Assembly: GCF_023078275.1 (NCBI RefSeq)
Contig: NC_062991.1
Location: 1,054,001 to 1,118,000 of the forward strand
DNA from: Leguminivora glycinivorella
Lineage: Eukaryota > Arthropoda > Insecta > Lepidoptera > Tortricidae
Direction of reading: 5' to 3'
DNA length: 64,000 bases
Shown here: one piece after another, positions 24,101 to 36,100 of the stretch
Layout of the letters: each line of letters opens with the position of its first letter
How positions within the stretch are numbered: the stretch's first letter is position 1
Position numbers and translations under genes: made by a program
The notes under the pieces: model-generated
Databases searched by the model: none
What the model was told of the DNA's origin: nothing
What the model saw: the letters and a program-made list of their open reading frames with translations, nothing else

Positions 24101-27100
24101 GTGATTTCTAACACCATTATATAATAATATTGTTATATAGTAGTCATATTTGATCCTGTTATAGACCAGGCCTATAGCGGCTCTATAAAATGGTGATATA
24201 AACGTTTACATCACTTCCTAATAACACCTTTTAGCTGTATAACGCAACAACTATAGCGGCTTGTCGGGAACCTTAATAGCGCAAATTGATTGCATAACAG
24301 TGATTTCTAACACCATTATATAATAATATTGTTTTATAGTAGTCATATTTGATCCTGTTATAGACCAGGCCTATAGCGGCTCTATAAAATGGTGATATAA
24401 ACGTTTACATCACTTCCTAATAACACCTTTTAGCTGTATAACGCAACAACTATAGCGGCTTGTCGGGAACCTTAATAGCGCAAATTGATTGCATAGCAGT
24501 GATTCCTAACACTATTATACAATAATATAGATCTATAGTAGTCATATTTGATCCTGTTATAGACCAGGCCTATAGCGGCTCTATAAAATGGTGATATAAA
24601 CGTTTACATCACTTCCTAATAACACCTTTTAGCGGTATAAGCTTATAGAGCTAAAAGGTGTTACTGGAGGCTTTTATACGACAAGCGGTCACGCCGAAAA
24701 CCTTTATACGACATCTATAGTAGCTTTTGGCGTCGAAAACCAAAATTATAGCACTAAAATGTTACTTGGGATGTATGTATGTATGTTGAAACAAAAAAAA
24801 AAACAAACTGATGAAATACGAACGGAAGTTCAAGAGTTTCACTTTAAAAATTGGCATATTTCTGGCTAGCATTTTTTCAAAATTCAAAGGCAACATTGAG
24901 CGTTAAAGGTTTAACGCTGTCAGTTAGAAGGCACATTCAGAAGTTTCAATTAAAAATTATACCTCAGAAACTGAAATTAAATCCTTTCCTACTGTGTCTA
25001 TAGGTTGCTAGTTCATATGCGGCTCGAAGGACCAATTACAACAAATTGTTAAAAGCCCACAATGAAAATCGTTTGAAATTATGGTAAATACAATTTTTCG
25101 ACTGAAAATTGGTATAAACCTCGACAATTTCTTAAGTGTCAGCAAGAATGAAATACACAAAGGTGAAATTTCATTATGTATGTGGATCGTTGACATTGTG
25201 AATTATTAATATATTTTTAGGATTCCGTACCAACACGGTATGTCTGTACCTGTTAGTCTCATTACTAAATGTGTCGAAAATTACTTATCCTATTGTTTTT
25301 TTTTCTATTTAAGAACATAGTCGCCTCCTAAAACTAGATATAAATGGCCTAGTGCCCTACTTGTTTATTTCAAGTTTATTTTCAAACTGACGTCAAGATT
25401 GAATTTTGAATTTCTGTTACCCCGAGGATCATCATCCTCCTTCCGTTATCCCGGCATTTGCCACGGCTCATGGGAGCCTGGGGTCCGCTTTGACAACTAA
25501 TGCCAAGATTTGGCGTAGGCACTAGTTTTTACGAAAGCGACTGCCATCTGACCTTCCAACCCGAAGGGTAAACTAGACCTTATTGGAATTAGTACGGTTT
25601 CCTCACGATGTTTTCCTTCACCGAAAAGCGACTGGCAAATATCAAATGACATTTCGCACATAAATTCCGAAAAACTCATTGGTGCGAGCCGGGGTTCGAA
25701 CCCGCGACCTCCGGAACGAAAGTCGCACGTACTTACCGCTGGGCTACCAGCGCTTCTGCTGGGCTACCAGCGCTTTTGCTGGGCTACCAGCGCTTCTCCA
25801 TATCCGTTACCCCGAGGATAAGAAGCTAATATTATCAAACAATTTCCAACTTACCTGTAGTCATCGTGGGACGAAGGATATTCTTCCGCCCCCTGCATGA
25901 TGTGATCTTCGCTCGACATGTATGACAGGTTGCATTCCTCCATCATACCCTGAAATAAAACGAATACATTCAATAAATAAAAATAAATAAATATTGGTGA
26001 CACCTTACACAGATCAACACAGATCCCTAAGGTTGTCTGGTAGAGATCGCTTTTTAGCGATAAGACCGCCTGTTGTTACCTGCTTCTTAATACGTTTTGT
26101 TTTTGTACTGAATCTCATTGTCAATAAGTGGTGTACAATAAAGTATATATTATTATTATTATTATTTGTCTGTCTTTTCCATATCTCGGGACCATGGGGT
26201 CCCGGACCTTTGGGAGGCATGCGTGGGGCCGAAGCCAACAGCACAGAGGCCCTTTTAGACATTTTAATCTAAAGGCAAGGGATACATTACAATTATTATT
26301 ATTATATTTCCTTTATTTATTTTGCTTCTTAGGTTAAGCTTTTTATAATATGAATATAAAAGTAAAATACAAAAACACATACAAAACAATATAAAAAAAC
26401 ATATAAACACATTATAAAAAACCTAACCTAGGGTGCCGCCAGCAGCAGGGCAGGGCCCAAGCTGCCGGTGGTTAGGGCTGCAGAGAGAGGAACCGTCGGA
26501 CTATCCGCGCCGTGTCCAAGATCACCGCCTTCTGCATCTGGCCCTTGATCCAGCCACCTAGCGAGAGTCTCTTAAGATGTTGATCGAGACTCTTCGCTAT
26601 GAGACCGTTCGCTGAAACGACTATCGGAACAATGATCGTTGAATCAACATCCCACATGGCGGTTATCTCGTGAGCCAAGTCTAGGTACTTACTGGACTTG
26701 TCCTTCTCGGCTTTCACGAGATTCTCATCATGGGGGATGGTGATGTCAACGAGCACGGCCCGGCGTTGCGGTCGATCTATTATCACAATGTCAGGCTTAT
26801 TGGCTACAATAGTCCTGTCAGTGATAATAGATCGATCCCAATAGAGCGTGGCACGACCATTTTCAAGAACTGGCGCAGGCAAGTACTTGTAGTACGGTAC
26901 TTCGCGGTCCACAAGGCCGTATTGAAGAGCAAGTTGCTGGTGAATAATCCTGGCTACGAGATTATGTCTGTGCAGGTACTCGCCGTTAGCAAGATGAGAA
27001 CAACCGGAAATGATATGCCTGAGTGACTCTCCGGGACGGCGGCATGCCCGACAAATGTCGACCGTACCGTCCTTCAGGATATATTTTATTTATTATTATT

Positions 27101-30100
27101 ATTATTATCAACTTAGCCACAAACTAAACAAAGATTGTACTATGGGTGCTAAGTGACGATATACATACTTAAATAGATAAATACATACTTATATAAAATA
27201 TCCATGACTTAGGAACAAATATCTGTGCTCGTCACACAAATAATTGCCCTTACCGGGATTCGAACCTATATCCCGGCATTTGCCACGGCTCATGGGAGCC
27301 TGGGGTTCGCTTTGACAACTAATCCCAAGATTTGGCGTAGGCACTAGTTTTACGAAAGCGACTGCCGTCTGACCTTCCAACCCGAAGGGCAACTAGGCCT
27401 TATTGAAGTTAGTCCGGTTTCCTTCACCGAAAAGCGACTGGCAAATTTCAAATGACATTTCGAACATAAATTCCGAAAAACTCATTGGAACGAGCCGGGA
27501 TTCGAACCCGCGACCCCCGGATTGAAAATATATATATTTAAAATATACTACACAAAAATATACCTGAAGATTCCGTTTGAGAGCTTCACTGTAGCCATGA
27601 GGGCTGGTCATCATCGGAGGACTCTGTGCTCCCATGAACCTGTCAAATTAACAACAAATGAAATGCTAGTCCTTACCACTTCAACATTAAAAAAAAGTAT
27701 GATCAATTTCAAGATTTCTTAATTTTTCTTTTAATATTTTTAATGATTTGACGGATTCAAAAATAAAAATGTAAATAAAACATTACCCCCGGCCACATTA
27801 GACCTCTTCTTTTATACCTAAATGATGATAAAATCATCACGCTACTACAATTTACACGAGTGTATGGTGTAAATGTGTACAATGTGTAGTGTCAAATTTT
27901 GAATCAAAAATCCAATTCGTCTGTAACAGTGGTGTGTGTTGATGTGTGTGTGTGTGTCAGAAAGATAAATAGAATAAAATGGAAAGATAAAAAGTTAAAA
28001 AAGGCAAGCTTATGAGAAAAGAGAAAAATGTTAAATAACATGCGACAAAGATGCAAAAGCGTAAGAAGCCAAGACAGACAGGCTAGTACAAAATTGGGAT
28101 ATACATGCTGATGACAAAATGGAATCAAGAGAAGTTTAAGATCTCTACAATCTTACTTGGGTATCCAACGACGATCCTTCTTACAATTCATCTTACAACA
28201 TGCATATCGAGACAAACATCGTTTTCATACATAATTCAGTAATGGTAGTCGATAAAATTAAAAATATCAGAAATTACAATAGCAACATATGGATTAAAGC
28301 TAATATTAGACCAGTCACAATACCGTGATGTTAAAATCTATAGCAAAACAATCGGTTATAGCTTTGCACTCTAGGAGTCTAATAATTTTCTTATGTGCTT
28401 ACAATTCGTCATTTCCATTTAAAAGTAACACTTTTCTGACTCTTACTTTTTTGCTGTTAGAACTTCAAGGATATTACATTTCATAATTATTATTACCGAA
28501 TATGCGCTAGTTTCTACCGAGGTAGAATTTAGAGAATTAGAAGTGTGAGCACATAATTGTATTAATTTTAACTATAATATTTTGAAACACGTAGTGGTTC
28601 TAGTAACATTCTAACATATTGATTAATCTAAAGCTTTAGATACAGTGATACACTTTACAAAATTGTCAGAAACATCGAACTAGATTAAAATCAAAAATTA
28701 TCACAGCTACTATTTTACATGATAATTTTCGATTATTTATACACACGTATACTTTTTGGACGCGATCGCCCAACGATTCGGACATTTCAATATTTTTACA
28801 AAGAAAATCAAAATTTACAACATTGCATTTACATTTTTACAACAGCTCAAAATGATTTAATTTACATTCAAATCATTATAGTCTTTGAGTTTTAGCTTTT
28901 TTCTAAATTATTCAAAACTTATTGGATTCAGCAATTGAATTTCAGTTACAACGAAAGGTATCAATTTAATTTTTATCGGGAATATAGTCATCAACATCAT
29001 CTCCAATTTGGCCATCATGATCCTTGATGGAGCTGAACATTCCTTTGTATCCTGGCCAAGATTTATGAGGCACTGAGCCTGTATAGTATTTGCTTACAAA
29101 ATTGCTGTATCCAGACAAAGAAAAAAGCTATCCCTATCCCGTTCGTTGGACGGTCGCAGCTCGATGCGGTCGCGTCCTTACTGTGCGGGCGGGTTCGGTC
29201 CCGGGGCTGGCTCGTACTTCCTCGGCCGTCCTCGGCTCAGGTGCCGACGTTTCACGAACTCAGCGTCGTCCACCATCCAGAAGGATCCGAAGTCGTCTTC
29301 GTACCGCACGAAACATTTGTGCAATGAGAGGTTCGTCCGGATCGCGTTCTACAAGTCAACCCGATTAGTAGCTGACATATCCCACACAATAAACTTATAA
29401 GAGTACAACATAACGCTTCCATCGTCAAGGAGATTGACGATGGAAACGCGTCAGATCGTCGTGGAGAAACGATTGTCATGCAGGATGGCCCAGAGGTCCC
29501 AAGGACAGGAGAGGTTAATAGGCAAGCGAGAAATGTTACCACCGTTGCGCTGAAACCCACGAACACACACAAATAACAAGTCCTAAATACAGAAGTACAT
29601 GACCTCACACTTCGTAGCAATATAACCGATGATGAAACTGATCATAAAGAAGAAGAAAATATTACAAACAAGGAAATTGAAGAAATCATTTGTTCAGAAG
29701 CGAAGTGGTTACAAATTCACAAATTTAATGATTACAGTTTTAATATGTCTATCGGTTATAAGGCTACTTACAATCATGATTCAAAATAAACTACACAAAA
29801 ATTACAAATCCAAATCTGAAACGAGACCAAACGTTTATTTACACAAAAAGAGTTAAGTATCTCTAGGTTAGATAGAAAATATTTAGAAGATTAAAATGTT
29901 AGAATCCAAAAATTGTGGAGTGTTCCAAATGTGGTTATTGTGTCAAATGTCTGATGTAGATATGAGTATAATGTGTATCATAAGTAATTTAGGATTTATC
30001 ACTTTGTTTCTTAAACTTTGTTAGTATTGTTATTTTGCACCTTATGATGAAATATCATCTAGTTAGTGTATAAACTCATGACTGTCAAAATTAATATAGT

Positions 30101-33100
30101 CATTTTGTAGAGCAGGTATATCTGAATAACATTTTACATTTATACAAGTGCCTTCGTAATCTTGTATTTTTGCAATTTCAATACATTCTGTGTAAAGTAT
30201 TGTTCGAAACTCTTATTTTTAAGTAGCTCGAAGGAGATGTGATTTTATGCAATTTAGAACAAACATTTAGTTATTTTACAAATTCAGTTATAACTTTCAT
30301 ATGTCCAGGTGTATGAGTGTAAGATGTTTCTTTTTGTGTATTATCTTTTAGTCCCAGTGTGTCTGCGTATGTATGTTCTGTAAAATGTACGACGGTGTCT
30401 GTGTATGTGTCCATTGTCACTTTGTATTCCATAAGCGTATCAGTGTAATAAATGTTTATTGAGTGAATACACTCAATAAACATTTATTACACTGATACGT
30501 TTTTGTATCAGAAAAGTATGTGTGAAAAGTATAGATCATGTTATAGTCTAATGTTTTGTAAGTGTTCATCTCATGAGTCAGTGAAAAGAGTAAATTTTGC
30601 GTCAAAGTGAAATGTTAGTGATGAAATCTATGAATAGAATATCTGTTAAAAGTGTATTAGACAAGTTTATTGTTGTCTGTGTATCTGTCGGTAGCATAGT
30701 ATGAAGTGAACTGTATAAAATGTAATTTGTCTTGGTATCTTGAAATATGTTTAGGTATGTGTGGGTATATTGTAATAAGTCAGTCTAGTGTTTGAGTTGT
30801 TGTAAAACTCTTTGTTAGTATAATTATCTGAATAAAATGGAATGTGTGGTATGTTGAGTGTGATTATTAGTGTATTTTGTTGTCTTGTGTCGTAGAGTTC
30901 AGTTAATGTCGTTGGTATCATTTAGAATCTGTTAGTGTCCTTTAGTGTTTCTTGGTGTCTTTAAGTGTCCTTTGTTATCATTCTGTGCCTTCTAGCGTAG
31001 TTACTTTTGGTATCTGTTAGTGTCGCTTGGTGTATTTTGGTGTAATTTTGTGATTGTATTGTCTAAGGGTGTCTTTTAGTGTCGTTTGGTGTTTTTGATG
31101 TAGTTGTAGTTGTAGTGTCTATTCGTGTCATTTAGTTAAGTTATGAATATTTTGGTAAAATTTGTATCTTGTAGCAGTGTACTACTTAGCGGTGAATTCC
31201 ACTTCGTCTTCGGTCTACACTGCTGCCTTCAGGATTACTAGTCTTATTGTGTCTATAAGTGTTCTTTAGTTCTTTTGTGTCTTTTTGTGTCTTTTAGTGT
31301 CGTTTAGTGTCTTTCAGTATCCTTTAGCATCATTTTGTGTCTTTTAGTCTTTTAGTGTCTTTGAGTGTCTTTTAACATATTTTAGTGTTATTTAGTATCT
31401 TTGAGTGTCGGTTAGTGTTATTTAGTGTGCTTGATCTTTTAGTATCTTTTGGTGTCTTTTAGTTATGAAATGTGTAATATTTTGTAAAATGTGTATTTTG
31501 TAGCAGTGTAAAGAATCGGCCTGCAGCGGGGTCCGTACCCCTGGTGCACTGGCGGCGCGTGCGCCCGCTGCGGCCGGCGCTTGTAGAACTACACTTTGTC
31601 CACGGTCCGCTCCTTCACGAATACTAGTCTTATTGTGGAACTTTGTCTGTTAATGTATTTTTGTTTCGTTTAGTGTATTTAAATGTCTTTCGGTGGTGTT
31701 TTATGCCTATTGGTGTCTTTAGGTGTACTTTAGTGTCTATTAGTGTACTTATTTTGATGTATTTTGCTGTCTAGTGTATTTTTATGTCTTTGGTGATGTG
31801 ATGTGGTTGATGTGTTTAGATGTTTTTTTGTATCTGTATGTCTTTTAGATGTCTGTAAATATCTTTTGGTATTTTTGTGTCTTTTAGTGTCGATAAGTAA
31901 TGTGACGTGTAAGATTAGGTAAAATGTGTATCTTGTAGCAGTGTAAAGAATCGGTCTGCAGCGGGGTCCGTACCCCTGGTGCACTGGCGGCGCGTGCGCC
32001 CGCTGCGGCCGGCGCTTGTAGAACTCCACTTCGTCCACGGTCCACACCGCTCCCTTCACGTTCTCCACACGCATGAAGCATTTGTGCAGCGACAGGTTGT
32101 GACGTACGGCGTTCTGTTGTACTATACTAGTCTTTATTTGGTCGAGGATATAGCTAAAGATGGTGCTTTAGTGATTTGACAACCCTTTGTGCAAAATTGA
32201 AAAGTCTATTGTTAGTTTCGTTCGAAATGTATACACGCGTTTTGTAAGAAATATTTTTTCTTTTGATTTATATGTCGAAATCATTAAAACACCTAGTCAA
32301 TTTTATAGTTAACATCATTTTATAGTCAACTATAATAACAGTTATAAAGTACACAATATAGTATTAAATTATAATATTCACGTTCACCAGAATTTCTGTT
32401 TGTTACGTTAACTATAAGTTTATAATTTAAAATGAAATTTTGGTGAAAATAAATAAATACACATAATACTTACGTAAAAACTACAAATACCTGTTGTCCC
32501 TAATCGTCAGGAATTATTAATAATATTAGTTCTTTTAATTACAATGTTATAAATTATAATAAAATTAAATATTTTATCACTCAAAATTAAAATGACTGCA
32601 TAATCTTTTCTTTGACTAGTTTTTTATTATTAATATCAAACTAAGTATTGTTTTCTTTTCGAAAAGTAAATGAATAGGAATCTACAACGTACCTTCCACG
32701 TAGCAGCATTGCGTCGGAAGTAGCAGAAGGTTGACTGGAACCAATTGTAGATCTCATTGAGGGTCAGCTGCTTATCTGGAGACTCTATAATGGCCTGAAA
32801 TCATTAATATTTGCATAATGAAAAATAATCCTGTAGTTAAGCTTAAGGCCCTAAGTACGGACCTTGTGGTACACCACACGGAAATATAAAACAAAGTTCG
32901 TTTTCAATTAAAGTGTGCAACTTATAATTTCTTATATGATTAGTTTTAGTTAAAATACTAAAATAATTTGTCTATTCATGGAATTAAATCACGGAGTTCA
33001 AAGACAATTTAAACTTTAATAAGTCAAAAGCTTATCTAAGGACCAACCTGTCGAATCAGCGAAGCATATGTGAACGGAGGCCGAACGTCTGCGCTTTTAT

Positions 33101-36100
33101 AAAATTCGCGGTTGCGTTGGATTTCTGAAAAATAGGAATTAATTTGTATAACTTAAATTGTTATAACTACCAAAAAAATCAGTAGATTTTAAACCAACAG
33201 TGTTTACGTCACTTATTGTATAATATTGTAAATTCAAATGAACTGTCAAACATAATCTAAAAAGCTGCAACTATTTACTATTATGCTAAAAATTCAATGT
33301 AGTTTTATTAAGAGATTATTGAGAATCGTATGTAACTTCTAAGCATATAAAATATTTTCTAAGAAATAAAAATACATTCGGTTTATAAAACATGCTTTCC
33401 AAGCATTACAGCTGTTTCTAAAACAGAAAACGAAACAAACAATGATTACCTAAAGACTGAAATTGTAATACTGTTTTACCTTGTTGCACATCTAATCCAG
33501 CTCTTTCGAGCATATATGGAAGACCTTACAGAAAAAATGGGTTTCATTGAATTCAAGTAGCACTGTGCTAATCTTACGGAAAATAACGTCTTAGGAATTA
33601 GACCTATCCAAAGCAATGATGATATTACATTCGTAGATACCGTGACATGAACTTTAACGTCCAGAAACTTTGAATTTGGAAATAATATTTTTGAAAGAAT
33701 ATTGAATGAAACATCCCCTCTAAAAGATATCTAGATTGGGAGTCAAATGGATTTCTTTGAAAAACAAATATGTAGCGGCATGAACAAAATAAACATTGTT
33801 GGAAACTTACCACCCGCAATAGCCACACCAGATTTGTCGGAGACTCGGCGACGCACTGGTCCGGGTGATGTGCCTTCATTGGGTGCTCCTGAAATGGCAG
33901 AACACTCTAATAATGATCGTACTCATATTTATGAATTACTTGCTAAATACAGTTGTATATTCTTTGGCGAGACAAATAAATATAAAGGAGGCAGATTTCA
34001 ATGCTGATTACAACAAAATTTCAACATGACTTCGTTCCGTGCTGGATATTATTAAGTGGAAGATTAGAGCTGCAAGGGAAAAAGATGTTAATGCAACGAG
34101 TACTAACCATGAGGATGTTTCGGCTGATGATGACTAGAGTCCTTAACAGCATGCAGACGTCCATGAGTATGTTCTGGCTAGTGGTAGCTTGAGTCCAGAT
34201 AGTCCCAATTTTGCAGCCACTAATATAGAAGGATTTTGAAGCAACTAGAGAGATGTCAATGCTACAAACCATGAGGATGCTTATGCAGATGTAGACCATA
34301 ATGGCCGTCAAACGGTCACATTTTTTATTCAGCTGTTGATAACATAAGAGGTAGTTTGGAGCTGCAGTGGAAAAAAGATGTCAATACTACTAACCATGAG
34401 GATGTTTCGGCTGATGATGACTAGAGTCCCTAGCAGCATGCAGGTGTCTCATCATGGCCGCCAGACGGTCTCTCTCGCGACGCAGCTGCAACTCCAGCTG
34501 AGCCACCACCTGCATCTGCACGCGGGCCTGCGCGGCTGATCTGTCGTCGAGGGTGTGAGCTGCTTCCAGGTGCCTAGATTACCAAAGATAATATTATTAA
34601 ATGCCCAGAATAAATGCAGTATTTGAATGTAAATTTAAGTAGGAAATTAATGCCAGGTACTCGTACATACATAGCAAGTAGTGTTGGATTAACCAAAAGA
34701 CATTTTACAAAAGCTATACAGTTGTAAAAGTTTTAGATATTTGGAAGAAGTAGGTACACTGAAATCGTAGAAAGTCAGCAAGAAGTCATCGGTCTAGGAC
34801 TGTTTAGAACATCAAACTGTTTAGATCAGGCAAAGCTAAATTACTAAAGTGAATGGTGTAGTGTCGAATAAACATCAAGAACATAGTGTTGATTAAAATT
34901 TAAAGTAACAATTAACTAATGTCAACTAATCAATCCCAATAATTTCCTCTTTACATTATAGTATGAGTAATAAATAAGAGAGGTCCTTAGTATACATACT
35001 TGAGGAACGCCTGATAGTCGTCAGCCAGCGCGTCACAGCCGGGCCACTTGCATACTCCGCGCCCGAACAGCGGGTGTTCTTCCATCTCGCTCCCCCATAG
35101 CATGAGACCTGCATAACATTATCAGATTCAGTGACTTATTTTCTAAAAATCGAGAATTTTCGAGGGTAGTTACTAATAGTGTCATTGATTTTAATAAATT
35201 GTTATTTTCAGCACCAGGACCATTCATTCATAACTGCTTGAAAATTCGAAAATAGTCGGAGCACATACATATTTAAAACTAAATCTCAATAGTCAGTTGT
35301 AGATTTTAAAAAGGCTTTTGATAAAGTTTGACTTTTATACTGAGTAGCGTAACAAATCATGTGATTTTTAGAAAAAAACAGTCATGAAAGGCAGTCTATT
35401 GAGAAAACCCTAGGTAGTTCATTATGAAGGATACGATACGAGTACTACGGGGTAAAATTTGAAATTGAGTCCAAACCTGGAGGAGCATTAGGCGGCACGG
35501 AGAGGGGCCCGTGCATGAGGTACTGGCGCTGTACAGCTTGCAGCTGCTGCACCAGCTGTTGCTGCTGCGCGCCGAGCTGCTGTTGAAGGGAACCTGAGGA
35601 TATAGGAGTATTTTTACCACTTTCTATCATGTCTATTATACAGAACAGTTTTGCTCTGAGAAGTTTAGATTTTTTTTAATACCACGTCGGTGGCAAACAG
35701 TGATACGATCTGCCTGATGGAAAGCGGTCACCGTAACCTATGGACACCTGCAACTCAGGGAAAACTCAGAAACTTGTGCACTGCTTTTTTGAAGAACCTC
35801 ATACTGTAGTTTATCGGAAATACCTCGGCAGGGAGCTCATTACACAGCCGGAGCGTTCGCGGGAGGAAATTACTCTGAAACCGCACGCTGCGCGACCATT
35901 TACTTAGGTTGCAAGGTGTGTGGATGAGCGCCTTGTCGATAGCGAGTGGTGCGATGATGGAAAGTGAACGTTGGTATCATGTCAAACAGTTCTTCAGATA
36001 AGAAGACATTTTCGTCAGAAGACAATTGAGACATTTATTTGATCAGTTGTTTATTAGCACCAATCGTTTCAGCTATCGATTGGTAAGTATGTTTGTTTTC

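Larger units (their letters stand above)
22318..24790 (+). mobile_element. microsatellite-ended repeat split by a larger element
   Basis: The repeat runs 22318-22490 (to CAGGCGTGATTGTAT) and resumes at 24771 (ATGTATGTATGTATG). The 2.28 kb element at 22491-24770 is inserted in its GTAT end. Confidence 0.7.
30560..31960. repeat. degenerate low-complexity tract of TTTAGTGTC-like units
   Basis: Many imperfect copies of TTTAGTGTC, TTTGGTGTC and TTTTGTGTC over about 1.4 kb, with the exon 12a remnants embedded. It lies between the two alternative forkhead exons. Confidence 0.75.

Noticed and set aside
29629..29856. 75-codon Lys-rich plus-strand ORF
   Set aside because: Low-complexity, no start context or splice support, lies in a FoxP intron on the opposite strand.
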